Positions 33,245 to 43,195 of a stretch of 64,000 bases of DNA are shown here, one piece after another. The number at the start of each line of letters is the position of its first letter. Positions within the stretch are counted from its first letter, which is position 1. The DNA comes from Molossus alvarezi (Eukaryota > Chordata > Mammalia > Chiroptera > Molossidae): assembly GCA_037176705.1 (NCBI GenBank), contig CM073886.1, positions 8,328,001 through 8,392,000 of the forward strand, read 5' to 3'. The notes beneath the pieces were generated by a model. That model saw only the letters and a list, made by a program, of their open reading frames with translations. It made no database searches and was not told the origin of the DNA. The position numbers and the translations under genes are program-made.

Positions 33245-33880
33245 TTTAGATTATTGTTATTATAATATTATTGTGTACTTTGAAGATGCAATAAAATGCA
33301 CAACTATGTGAGCTTTAAATAATAAAGTGATTTTGGATTTTGTCCCAGGGTCCAAGAAACTTAAACATTTAACATTTAAAATAATGATTTAAAAGCTTGT
33401 ACAAATGCCATGCCCTTTTCCCTCAGCAAATGTCTTCCTCAAAAACATCCAACTCTTTTGCTTCCCAGACATAGGAGCAATCAGGGGCTTGTCCAGGATG
33501 ACAGGATGAGTGTCCCTGACAGCTGGCAGAGGTAGCTGTGCCCTCCCTCCTGGCCAAGGGTAGGGTGTCCACTGGCCCTTGGCAGCCGTAGGAGACACCT
33601 GTGTTTATCCACTTCCTCTTATGAGTTACATCTCCATTTCTCCCTAGGCTGTGACTGTGCAGACAGGTAGATTAAATTAAGTTGGAGGATATACAGAACT
33701 CTTCCTCGGGGAATTGACACTTAAGAAAGAGAAGAGAGAGTTTGTGAGTTTGCTGGGCATTCAGGTGAAAGTGACATGACCCTTGTCTCTGTTTGGTGCT
33801 CATTTTGGTAGATGTGGGGGAAGTAGACATGATCATAGCGTAGGCTCTGTTGTTGGAGGCTTGACTTGAATCTCCACCCG
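33245..33880. other. Unique non-coding stretch
   Basis: No gene recognised; AT-rich in 33240-33410. Confidence 0.4.
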
Positions 33881-33884
33881 GAAC

Positions 33885-34028
33885 ACAGTAGCTGGATGAT
33901 ATTAAACAGATTACTCAATTTCTCGGGGCTTGGTTTTATCTCAGGTGAAGTGGGAAACAAGCACCACCAGTGAGAATTATCGTGCAGGTCCAGCAGGATG
34001 ACGCTGAACGCGGCGCTCGGCACAGAGG
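33885..34028 (+). repeat. MIR fragment
   Basis: AGTAGCTGGATGATATTAAAC, ACTCAATTTCTCGGGGCTTGG, GCAGGTCCAGCAGGATGACG and GCGCTCGGCACAGAG fit a plus-strand MIR. Confidence 0.55.
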
Positions 34029-34029
34029 C

Positions 34030-34660
34030 AGAGCTCAGTGTCAGCAGCTCACTGTTGGCTTATGCACAGTCTTGTGAGTGGAACAGGGGAGGGAAATAAA
34101 CCTGTATTCACCGACTCTGATAGGCATTGTGCACAAAGGTTAACTCAGCAGGCCTGCCTTGCCAGACCCTGCACATTCCAAAGGTCTCAGGACTGGCCTC
34201 CACCAGCTCCCGGGAGGTGGCCTGTGGAATAGCCTGCCTGCTAAGTGTCTTTATACAGCAGAGACTTCGAGCCAGGTTAGTCTACCCCAACAATGTGATT
34301 TATGGCAAATAATTATTTTGTAGTTCAGAGGCTTTGGGGCATGCTGTATCAATTTGACATTTGGGTGGTTGGAGGCACTCCATGCTTTTGTGACTGACCC
34401 CTAAAAATTCCAGGACTCCAAGGCCCAGCTGAGCCTCCCTGGTCGGACCGAGTGCACACAGGCTGTGTTGTATCATTGCTGGGAGAATTAAGCTCTCTCT
34501 GTGTGATCCCACTGGGGGAACACAGCTGAAAGGCTCGCCCTTTGTGTTGATTTCTTTTGCTGGTTTTCATATGTATCTTTTCACTATAATGAAGCATAAC
34601 TGTGGATAACAGCTTTTTTAGTTCTTCTTGAGAATCCCGAACCTGAGGGTGGTCAGGGGA
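34030..34660. other. Unique non-coding stretch
   Basis: No gene or clear repeat recognised. Confidence 0.4.
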
Positions 34661-34666
34661 GTTCCA

Positions 34667-34850
34667 ACATAGGCACTGAGCTAGGTGCTTTATTCATGGC
34701 ATCTCATTTAATTTAATCTTCAACACCACTAAGTGATGAAACTGATCCACACAGAGGTTGTCATGCAAGATGAAGCAGCAGGGCAGGATCACCCATGACC
34801 CATGTAGTATGTGTTCAGCCAGAGCGTGAACCCAGGACTGGCCGCTTTCA
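34667..34850 (-). repeat. MIR fragment
   Basis: AGGCACTGAGCTAGGTGC, TGGCATCTCATTTAATTTAATC, TTCAACACCACTAAGTGATG and GTGAACCCAGGACTGG match a reverse MIR. Confidence 0.65.
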
Positions 34851-34854
34851 GAGA

Positions 34855-35280
34855 ATGAGTGCTAATTGGACTGGTAATTTCTAAAGGCACCAAGTGCACA
34901 CATGGAGAAGTGCACTATGCCCAGGCATTACCTACACCATTTCTTCTGGCCTGACTGTGTTTGTTTGTTAGACGGAGACTCTAGATATACGAGAGGGGCA
35001 GAGAGAAGTGGACAGAGTATCAGAAACAACACAGCATTCTTCCTACTCACTCACTACCTGTGAATTGTCTATCAATTTCTTAAGGGAACTGTAGAATGTG
35101 CCATGAGGGAACAGGTGTTCCTCACAGGCCCTGTAGGTGGAAACAAGAAATCAAAGCACACTGAGTCATTTATTTGGAGGAAAAACACGCAGCTATGGGC
35201 ATTGATAGTAAAGGTCTCTGAGATATACCATTAGAAGAAAAGAGGGAGGTAAGGAAAAATGTATAGTATTGTTATTTGTG
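34855..35280. other. Unique non-coding stretch
   Basis: No gene or named repeat recognised. Confidence 0.4.
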
Positions 35281-35289
35281 TGAAACACA

Positions 35290-35461
35290 GCAACTAGACA
35301 TACATACCTACACACATATGCTTAGTATCTATTATAGATACTTAGTATCTATGTAAGACAACAGAGAAGTCATGTTACCTCTGTATCTCTACATCCATTT
35401 CTATGCATCTATGTATCTATGAACCTATCACATATACACTTGTATCTATCTTTGTACCTAT
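35290..35461. repeat. Degenerate TATC/ATCT microsatellite flank
   Basis: Irregular TATCTA/ATCTAT units lead up to the LTR. The same repeat type resumes on its other side, so the LTR sits inside one microsatellite region. Confidence 0.65.
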
Positions 35462-35536
35462 TGTCAACTGATTGTCATTGGTGCCAATTCAACACCAACA
35501 GGAATCCCCAATTTGGGGAGTAGTTAAGAAGGAAAC

Positions 35537-35542
35537 TTTATT
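35537..35542 (-). promoter_or_regulatory. LTR polyadenylation signal
   Basis: TTTATT on the plus strand is AATAAA in the LTR's direction, about 190 bp past the TATA box, as expected near the R/U5 boundary. Confidence 0.7.
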
Positions 35543-35732
35543 AAGTGCAAACGGCTAAACAGTGATACAGTGTGGCTGTGAAAACAGCAAGACCCTGGGG
35601 CCAGGCCCCTCTTCATCTAGGCAGCTCTGCTCGGTGATGGTCTGCTCCACTCTGCTTTGGGAAGATGTCTTCCGCCAGCAGACAGTCCTCAGTTTTCCAT
35701 GGAAACTGCTTTCCAAGTCAGTGGGGAGCTGG

Positions 35733-35740
35733 CTTATATA
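35733..35740 (-). promoter_or_regulatory. LTR TATA box
   Basis: CTTATATA on the plus strand reads TATATAAG in the LTR's direction. Confidence 0.75.
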
Positions 35741-35766
35741 GACACAAAGCCCGCCTCTGGTACCTG

Positions 35767-35819
35767 ATTGGTCAGAATAGAGCCACTCTGATTGGATAGA
35801 GCTGTGCAGTTCTGATTGG
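35767..35819 (-). promoter_or_regulatory. Three spaced CCAAT boxes in LTR U3
   Basis: ATTGG occurs at 35767-35771, 35791-35795 and 35815-35819, spaced exactly 24 bp apart. Each is CCAAT in the LTR direction, upstream of the TATA box. The even spacing suggests tandem duplication of a U3 enhancer unit. Confidence 0.7.
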
Positions 35820-36055
35820 GTGGGGAAAACCTCAATCCTGTTGGTTGAAATAGGACTCCAGGAAACCTTTATTATGCAAGCAGACAGTTTAGTGCACAGG
35901 CAGGTGGGCTAGAGCAGAGGCTTCTGCCCAGGTGAAGTGCAGTTTGCATGAGAGGCCCCTGGGCAGGAATGGCTGCTGGGCTGCGCTTTTTCAACCCAGT
36001 TAGCCACCAGGAGCCCTTCTTCGTAGGTGTGCATTTTTCCCAGGGTTCACACTAT

Positions 36056-36079
36056 CTATACCTTTCTATCTTCTTTCTT

Positions 36080-36137
<58 letters not shown>

Positions 36138-36160
36138 ATTTATGTCTGTCTGTCTATCTA
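36056..36160. repeat. (CTAT)n microsatellite
   Basis: About 14 uninterrupted CTAT units lie at 36081-36137, preceded by CTTT-type and followed by CTGT-type units. Confidence 0.95.
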
Positions 36161-36227
36161 GACTCTTTCTGAGAGAAGAGGAAAGAACAGGGAGGAGTAA
36201 CCGCCTCCGGGAAGGGCGATGAGAAGG

Positions 36228-36660
36228 ACTATACCTATTAGCTTTCTACTGTTGGTTTAACCAATCACCACTCATTCTTAGTGGTTTAGAACAGCACCAT
36301 CACCCCCCAGAGCTGGGTGTCCGCAGTCCTAATGCAGGTCGACAGGACCGATTCCTTCTGGAGGCCCTAGGCCCTCCCTCGCCTTCCAGCTTCCAGGGGC
36401 CACCCCAGCCTCGCTCACAGCGCTGATCACTGGACTCGTGACTCTGGCTCTGACCCTCACCCTCCTGCCTCCCTCTTGAAAGGACCCTTGTGATTACACT
36501 GGATCCATCTGGATAATCCAGGATAATCTTCCCATTTCATAATCCTGAGCTTAGTCACGTCAGCAAAGTTCCTTTTGCCCCTAAGGCGGCATTTTCACAG
36601 GGTGCAGGGGGAGGACGTGACCATTCCTGGGGACCGTAATTTGCTGACCACGGGGGTAAA
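36228..36660 (+). repeat. MLT1-type MaLR solo LTR
   Basis: TATTAGCTTTCTACTGTTGG, CTTAGTGGTTTAGAACAGC, CTTCTGGAGGCCCTAGGCC, GGACCCTTGTGATTACACTGG and GATAATCCAGGATAATCTTCC match the MLT1 group, the same family as 2146-2625. Confidence 0.75.
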
Positions 36661-36664
36661 TGAG

Positions 36665-38160
36665 AAACTTCATGGTCACTGGATATAACTGTACTTTAAA
36701 AATGAATTACCATTGCAGTGTTATATTAGCTATTCAAAATTTAAAGTTATATTTATATTTGAAAAGATAATTTCTATGTATGATTTTTTAAAAATCAAAG
36801 ATTATATTAATACAGGTGACATTATCTCCTTTCCTCCCCTGATGTGTGCCAGCTCCTCCTTGAACATAGCCATATTACTCCTTTCTCTTGTAGAATTCCG
36901 CTCTTCTTGAGGAAGACTCCTGGGGGTGGGGGGGTGCAGCCCTGGGTCGGAATGCAGGGTGGGCTGCTGTGGAGCCTTCTGCCTGGTTTGAGACCTCCTT
37001 CTGCTTCTCAGATTCAGCAAAGAGATATTTTTTCGGACTGTGTGTCAAGCATCAGGTTAGATCCTGGTGTACAAACCAGGTTGTGTTCTCGTGGCCTCAG
37101 ACCTGGGGGAAAGCAGGCAGTAACAATGCGGATGGCTTGGCAGGCCTGGCCCCTCTGAGCCCCAGCCAGGCAGAGCCCAGCGCCCCTCCCTGTGCAGCGG
37201 AGGAGGGATGGGGAAGGAGAGACCGGTTTGCTGCCAGCCTCAGGAACATACTGTGCATATTCTAGGAGGGCACCCGCCTTTCCGCTGTGTATTTATGCCC
37301 GGCTAGTGCGCCAAGACAACCCTATGATCCACCAAAGCCTGATTTCCCTGGGAACCAGAGGGGCGGGAGGCCGTCAGCCTGTGTGATGTAGGGACCTCCC
37401 TGGGCTGTTCTTTCAGCAGCCCATAGGCACAAGGCAGGAAACACAGATGATGCACAGCTCTCTGCTTCCCCTTCCTCCCCTGGGGCCCTGGGGCCCTGCT
37501 GATTCATGTGAGTGCCTCCCGTCAGGCCGCAGCCAGGGCCTGTGAGGACGGAGGCTTCCCCGCAGGCTGTGAACACTGGCTGTCAAGAGCAGTTACCCTT
37601 GGGCTGGTACCGTGCACTGGGATTTTCTGAGGCTGACTTTCTCTTTTATCTAGCTGTAAACTTTGAATCTTTAAAAGTCCGAACTATTTCAGACACCCAC
37701 ACAAGCCATAAGCCACAAAGGTCAGTAAATTTTAGACCAAAAGAAAACTCTGCAGGGGAGAGAGAAGGAAATGCACGGAGACAGACCGAGATGCCGACAC
37801 CTGAGAGACACGTGCCCCCAGGAGCTGCAGAGAGACCGCAGTGCCGGGGCTTAGACACAGACACACACCTGAGAGGACTGGCCAGTGTCAAAAACAGATG
37901 TAGGCAAGGGGCAGAGACCCGATCCACAGAGACAGGCTCGGGGATACTGCTGTCCTCGGGTGGGCTGAGGGACACAATGTTTCTCGAGGACGGGCCTCGA
38001 TATCCTCGGGGTCCTCTCCCACCATTCTGATCTCCGTTTGCAGACTCACCTCTGCCTCATACCAGAAAAGACCTTTCCAGAATGGGAGACCCCCACCTGC
38101 TGCACAAAGGAGAGATTTCCGACTGGCAGACCCCAGCGGGAAGGCACTTGCTGCGTGGCA
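36665..38160. other. Unique non-coding stretch
   Basis: No exon recognised. The frames at 37512-38030 (172 codons) and 36844-37158 have no recognisable domain. A short L2-like patch may lie at 37050-37140. Confidence 0.4.
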
Positions 38161-38424
38161 CAGGGCCTGTGTGTGTGTGCAGGCCAGGGCTGTGCACACA
38201 GGGCCTCTGTGTGTGTGCAGGCCGGGGCTGTGCGCACAGGGCCTCTGTGGGTGTGCAGGCTGGGGCCGTGAGCACAGGGCCTGTGTGTGTGTGCAGGCCG
38301 GGGCCGTGCGCACAGGGCCTGTGTGTGTGCAGGCCGGGGCTGTGCGCACAGGGCCTGTGTGTGTGTGCAGGCCGGGGCCGTGCGCACAGGGCCTCTGTGT
38401 GTGTGCAGGCCGGGGCTGTGCGCA
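38161..38424. repeat. 38-bp GC-rich minisatellite, seven units
   Basis: Seven head-to-tail units each start CAGGGCCT, continue GTGTGTGTGCAGGC and end GTGCGCA or GTGAGCA. Six are 38 bp and one is 36 bp, filling exactly 264 bp; a partial CAGGGCC follows. Several frames stay open on both strands, giving repeats such as PAHTHR; these are not taken as genes. Confidence 0.95.
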
Positions 38425-38430
38425 CAGGGC

Positions 38431-39320
38431 CCGAGCTGAGAGTTCTCAGGACCAATGTCCATGGGAGGCTTGTCCATCTTGCAGTCTCTCAGCAAAGGGA
38501 CAAGGTCCAGAATTAGAACCACGGAGGCATACACTAGTAACGCAAAGTCCGCATTTTGTCAACCCCTTTCTTCTATCGCTGAGCAGAGGCCGGAACGGCA
38601 GGGGGCTCCCCGTGTCCTATCCAGCACAGAGGCCAGGGTGGGGCCTGGGCACCCCTGGCCATGGGTTAGGGTCTCAGAACTGTGGGATCTTGCCTCTCCA
38701 TCGAAACAGCGTGCTGTTCTGTTGTGGGGGGAGAAAAGCTGGATCTCAGCTTCACCAAGAAGTGAACTGGGAACTCTAAATGGCACTTTCGAAGGTGATG
38801 GTAATTAGTTCCCTCTTTGCCCCAGCACAGAGGGGTTCTCCATCTAAGACTCCCACAGGATCTTGGCACAAAAGGATACATTTAGCACAACTTCGGTTCC
38901 TCACTGGTGTTGAAAAGCCCTTGTTTGGGAGTAGGATTTATTAAATATTGTAATCAGTTCAATGTCGCCTGTTGAAACATTTTCCTTAATGGGCTTGTTA
39001 AATTTAGATTATGTTGAGAAGAAAAAGAGAAAGAGAGAGAGAGAAAGACATTTCCCTGTCTCTGAACTCTTGCGCTGCCGCGTATGATTGGGTGTGTTAA
39101 CGAGAAAGCTCCCAGCCGGGATAATTACCCGATTGTGGGAGGAAGACGTGACATTTCCAGATGATTCAAGAGGACATTCTGTTTTGTAAACACTCTCTCC
39201 AGATCAAAGCTCGTCCCTACTTTGAAGGCAGTAATATAAACTCGTTCTTCTTTCCTCCTTCCCTTCCTTTATTTCTTGGATATTTTCAATAAATTTTAAT
39301 TCTTTGAGTAACACATGATA
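38431..39320. other. Unique non-coding stretch
   Basis: No gene recognised. The part at 38930-39200 is AT-moderate and complex, with motifs such as GGGATAATTACCCG (a near palindrome at about 39118-39131) and TTTGTAAACAC (forkhead-like). Possible conserved non-coding sequence, not proven. Confidence 0.35.
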
Positions 39321-39324
39321 TTTA

Positions 39325-39525
39325 TAGCTAACATTAAGCATTTTAGTTGCATCAATGCTTTAAATCTTCTTAATGCCTAATGAGGCAGATATTATGATCC
39401 CCTGTCACAGATGAAGAGAATGAGGCACAGAGACATCAAGCAATGTGCCCAAGGTCACACAGCTAGTAAACAGCAAAGCCAGGATTCAAATTCAGGTGTC
39501 TGACACTGAAAGGTATGCTCCTAAT
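39325..39525 (-). repeat. MIR SINE
   Basis: A well-preserved antisense MIR: AATGAGGCAGATATTATGATCC, CACAGATGAAGAGAATGAGGC, CCCAAGGTCACACAGCTAG, GGATTCAAATTCAGGTG. Confidence 0.85.
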
Positions 39526-39940
39526 TAACTGCTATGCTCCACTGCACATATAAACATTCTCCCATACAATTACATTTATATAAAGCTAACATCTCCTTTG
39601 ATCACCAACCCAATCCCTATCTCTTCTCATCAAACCCAAAGTCAGCAGCCTCCATCAGTTTGGGAGAAACTCGCCACGTGTAAAAAATAAAAAGAATCTC
39701 TATGTGTCTTAAATCAATAGGATCATTCTGTATCATTCTTGAAACAACTTTTTTGTTCAAACATATTTGATTTCGAGCTCCATGCTCTCTATTCTGTTTA
39801 CTCGAGCTCTTCTGGCGGCTGTTCGAGCGGCTCCCAACTTTTCATTACAGTAAGTAATGCTGCAGTATATATGCGGGTGTGTCTCAGGCAGAGAGCAGTT
39901 GTGCAATCACTTAGCTCATTTGGATTTTGACAGACATCGC
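39526..39940. other. Unique non-coding stretch
   Basis: No gene recognised. The 39670-39890 part may be an old LINE fragment but I cannot assign it. Confidence 0.35.
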
Positions 39941-39956
39941 CAGCTTACATTCTTTT

Positions 39957-40166
39957 GTTTTTAATCCTCACCGGAGGATATTTCTCAACTGATCTTTAGA
40001 TAGAGTGGGATGGAGAGAGAAACATCGATTGGTTGCCTCCCACACCATCCTGCCCAGGGCCAGGGACTGAACCACAACTGAGGTACATGCCCTTGACCGG
40101 AATCGAACCCATGACCCATTGGTTCACAGGCCGACTCTAACCACTGAGCAAAATCAGTCAGGGTGA
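39957..40166 (-). repeat. VES-type SINE, long-tail subfamily (pair 1, left)
   Basis: TTTTTAATCCTCACCGGAGG tail block, ACATCGATTGGTTGCCTCCC body, B box GGAATCGAACCCATGACC and a head ending in diverged CAAAATCAGTCAGGG. Exact 16-bp flanks CAGCTTACATTCTTTT lie at 39941-39956 and 40167-40182. Confidence 0.93.
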
Positions 40167-40182
40167 CAGCTTACATTCTTTT

Positions 40183-40432
40183 TTTTTTTTTTTTAATCCT
40201 CACCAGAGGACATTTTTGCATTTATCTTCAGATAGACTGGGAGGGAGAGGGGGGAAGAGAGACAGAGAAATATTGATGTGAGAGAGACACGTTGGGTGGC
40301 TGCCACCCACACGACCCAACCGCGGCGGGGTACAAACTGCAACCGAGGTACGTGCCCTTAGCGGGAACCGAACCCGGGACTCTCTGGTCTGCGGGCCAAC
40401 ACTCTAACCGCTAAGCCAAACTGGCCAGGGCA
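40183..40432 (-). repeat. VES-type SINE, long-tail subfamily (pair 1, right)
   Basis: T run, AATCCTCACCAGAGGACATTT, GGAACCGAACCCGGGAC B box and a head ending AGCCAAACTGGCCAGGG. Its left TSD is the right TSD of the preceding SINE, and its right TSD is CAGCTACATTCTT at 40433-40445. The next bases, AAG, make a TTCTT/AAG site suited to L1 endonuclease. Confidence 0.93.
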
Positions 40433-40777
40433 CAGCTACATTCTTAAGAGCAGTGCCCAGAAGTCACTGTTTCCCCATAGCCCCCCATTCGCCTGCGGGG
40501 GACGTGGGTGTGTCTCTCCGCCGCACAGCCGCAGCCTCGACCACCTGGCCTTCGTGCCTGCCGGCTTCAGTTCCATGCTGAGGAGACACAGGCCTGCTTT
40601 AAAAAAAGTAAAAAGGCTTATTCTTAGTTTCCAGGAAAATTTAGCACAATTTGGATGATTTTTTTCCCTCTGCTTAGAGGCCTGAGAATCAGGAGACAAT
40701 TTGTAGCTGTAGAGATTTCTAGGATATGGACCCTTCCGAGATGAAAACTATGTGCTCATTGAGAATCGAAACCTTCC

Positions 40778-40997
40778 GCCCCGTTGGAGGGGCTCATCTG
40801 AGCGGTGTTCTGTGCACTGAAAGTTTCGGGTTTGATTCCCCATCAGGGCACATAACTGGGTTGTGGGCATGTACAGAAGGCAACTGCTCGTTGCTTCTTT
40901 CTTTCTGTTTCTGTCTCTGTCTCTGTCTCTGTCTCTGTCTCTGTCTCTCTCTCCCTCTTCCTCTCTAAGCATGTCCATGGGTGAGGATTTTTTAAAA
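40778..40997 (+). repeat. VES-type SINE with CTGTCT expansion (pair 2, left)
   Basis: Diverged head (GGCTCATCTGAGCGG), B box GGTTTGATTCCC, CT-rich body with six perfect CTGTCT units at 40911-40946, and a GTGAGGATTTTTT tail block. TSDs at 40764-40777 and 40998-41011 match at 13 of 14 positions. The hexamer creates a Leu/Ser-rich frame on one strand and an Asp/Arg-rich frame on the other; neither is a gene. Confidence 0.9.
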
Positions 40998-41017
40998 AAT
41001 CAAAACCTTCCCTCTTT

Positions 41018-41277
41018 TAATTTTACTTTTTTTTTTTTTATCCTCACCTGAGGACACAGTTTGCATTTACCTTCAGACAGAGCGGGGGGGGGGGGGGGGG
41101 AGAGAAAGGAAGAGAGAGAGATCGAAACATCAACGTGAGAGAGACACATCGACTGGTTGCCACCCAACGGGCTGGGGACAAACTGCAACTAAGGTATGTG
41201 CCCTTAGCGGGGACCAAACTCAGGTCTCTCTGATCCACAGGCTGACGCTCCAACCGCTGAGCCAAACCGGCCAGGGC
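41018..41277 (-). repeat. VES-type SINE with G17 tract (pair 2, right)
   Basis: T run, ATCCTCACCTGAGGACAC, 17 consecutive G at 41084-41100, B box GGGACCAAACTCAGG, and head ending AGCCAAACCGGCCAGGG. TSDs 41001-41017 and 41278-41295 differ by one insertion and one substitution. The left one overlaps the right TSD of the plus-strand SINE beside it. Confidence 0.9.
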
Positions 41278-41334
41278 CAAAAACATTCCCTCTTTGGTCT
41301 TCATCCATTCCAATATCGAATCCTCAATTCAGTG

Positions 41335-41435
41335 ATCAATGAGAGATTTCTATGTGCACACAGAGGCCGGGTGCTGGGTACAAGGCAGAGCGAGGTGAGT
41401 GCTGGCCCCACCCTCACAGAGCTCCAGGTATCTGT
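41335..41435 (-). repeat. LINE2-like fragment
   Basis: TTTCTATGTGCACACAGAGGC, GGGTGCTGGGTACAAGGC and CCCTCACAGAGCTCCAGG resemble the antisense L2 3' end. Confidence 0.5.
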
Positions 41436-42395
41436 GATGGCCCCGTCATAGAGGCAAACGTCCACTTGGTCTCCTCTACTTATATTAACTGTTGCCACCT
41501 ACACCTCAAGAACTTTACCTTGAATCCTAGGTCAAAAGTTTAGGGCCCGTTACCTTGCAAAGTGTCCAGTTCCCATGTCTGAGGGCTGAGTTCTGCCTCC
41601 AATCTCCATATGTGCTGTGGGGCTTCTACAGGACGAAGATATTTGGGAAGTACTTACGGTCTGGATTGACTGCTGTGCCAGGTCTGTTTAAATAGTTCAG
41701 GATAGATGGGCACTAAATCTTGAGACAAAACGTCTCCATCTGTTAAGAGGCGATTCTTTTTGCAAAACCCCTTTGTTGAGGACATCCTGCCACTGGAACG
41801 ACACAGATGAACCTGGAGGACACTGGCTCAGAGAAGCGAGCCAGACCCAGGACAGATGCCACAGGATACGCTTTGGTGAGGAATCGGAACTCCTGGACCA
41901 GCGGCCGGGTGGGCAGAGTGTGGGTACTAGTAAAAGGGGACAGTCTCCATGGTGGCATTTCTTTGTGTCTGGAGAGCAAAGGGACTGACTGAGGTGGTCC
42001 TGGACCATCTTTTCAGGGATGTTTGCATCGAGATCAGCCTCAGAAGCCTGCAAGCGTCTTCCTCTGGAGCACAGAGCAGGTTTGCTTTCAGGATGTTTGC
42101 TGCTTAGTACACAAGCTTCACACTCCCCCCGCCAGGGCCCGACCCGCACCCCGCCGCATGCAGGGAGGGCTCCCTGCTCTCTCTGCAGTGCTGAGCGCCC
42201 TGGGGCTCCGGGGCCATGATGCAAGCTGACACTCAGGTGGTCGCTCTCCCTGTGTCACACACTTCCCTTCACGCTGGCCCAGGAGTCTTGCGTCTTCTGT
42301 CAGCACCCATGGAGCCGCGGCAGGGTGACGTGTTCGCTTGGAGATAGGGACCAGCTCAGACGTTTCAGTCGTGGGGGCCCCTATGGATCCATTCA
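41436..42395. other. Unique non-coding stretch
   Basis: No gene recognised. The 175-codon minus-strand frame at 41697-42224 overlaps frames on the other strand and has no known domain. Confidence 0.35.
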
Positions 42396-42645
42396 GATAA
42401 AGAGTTAGGAGCCTACTGTGCGTCAGCCATCAGGATGCAGGGATGAGCCTGACAGCCCGGCTCCTGCTCTCAAGGAGGCCCCTCAGGCAAACCGGGCAGG
42501 TAAGATAGTCAGTTACGGGCGCAGGGTGCGGGGAGTGTTAGACGTGACAGCGGACACTACCAGGTGTACCGGGCGGTGACAGAAGGCCTGTCTGGAGAGG
42601 TGACCACAAAGGTGGGAGCTGAGGGGTGGGATGGTGCCAGTCATT
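42396..42645 (-). repeat. LINE2-type fragment
   Basis: GAGCCTACTGTGCGTCAGCC, CTCCTGCTCTCAAGGAGGCC and GGCCTGTCTGGAGAGGTGACC follow antisense L2 3' order, diverged. Confidence 0.5.
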
Positions 42646-42894
42646 CAATAGCACACCCAGGACAGAGGCGTGGGGGGTGGGCACGGAGCCAGTGCCTCCC
42701 GTGAACTGACAGGTGACCAGAGCAAGTGGAGAAGTCACGCGAAAGAGTGGCCTGCCGTGAGGGCAGAGAAGCAGCAGGAAATACAGGTCTAGAGGTGGCA
42801 GCGTGGACATCGTTTGCATTCAAGGTGAAAAGGACAAGCGGACACGTGTTGGAGCGGCAGGGAGTGGGGGCAGGGTCTGCCTACATCTTATACT

Positions 42895-43195
42895 GTCTGG
42901 CAGCCGCGGGGGTGGGGGGGCCCGCAGGGAGCCGCCGGTGCTGGGGCCGGCCCCTGCCCTCCTGGGCCCGCTCCTGAGCCCGGCCCTCCTCCGGCCTCCA
43001 GCGTGTTTCTGACCCTCCTCGCTCCGTGTCCCTGTCGTTCCCACTGCCCCTGTTGCCCAGCAACCCGCGGTGCCGCCGCACAGGGGACCACGCGTCCGGC
43101 TCAAGGCCCGAAGGCGGAGAGCGAATGCACAGCCGGGTGCGGGGGTGCGGGCAGCCGCGCAGGAGCCGTTGTTCGCGGGAAGCAAGGGGAGATAC
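42895..43195. promoter_or_regulatory. CpG-rich segment (candidate CpG island)
   Basis: About 300 bp hold roughly 30 CpG dinucleotides by hand count, far above neighbouring DNA, with very high GC. No known repeat overlaps it. It contains a perfect X-box palindrome at 43052-43064. This could be an unannotated promoter or distal regulatory island. I could not identify an adjacent first exon on either strand. Confidence 0.5.
43052..43064. promoter_or_regulatory. X-box (RFX binding palindrome)
   Basis: GTTGCCCAGCAAC is a perfect inverted repeat (GTTGC...GCAAC with a CCA centre) and fits the RFX consensus GTNRCC(N)RGYAAC. RFX factors act at cilia-gene and other promoters. Confidence 0.55.

Larger units (their letters stand above)
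35462..36051 (-). mobile_element. Solo retroviral LTR
   Basis: A 590-bp minus-strand LTR. On that strand it begins TGTGAACC and ends GTTGACA, giving a TGT...ACA terminal inverted repeat. CTAT flanks both sides (35458-35461, 36052-36055), compatible with a 4-bp TSD, though the surrounding CTAT repeat weakens this. U3 carries three ATTGG (inverted CCAAT) boxes, then a TATA box and an AATAAA signal. No gag, pol or env adjoins it. The 4-bp TSD suggests a gamma-type (class I) ERV; it is a recombination relic with no coding capacity. Confidence 0.8.

Noticed and set aside
37512..38030. 172-codon plus-strand frame as a possible exon
   Set aside because: No recognisable domain, no clear splice context, and an overlapping antisense frame of 109 codons.
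38046..38779. Open frames up to 202 codons on both strands
   Set aside because: They derive from the 38-bp minisatellite; no domain, and frames overlap on both strands.
40726..40978. Asp/Arg-repeat and Leu/Ser-repeat frames
   Set aside because: They come from the CTGTCT hexamer inside a SINE.
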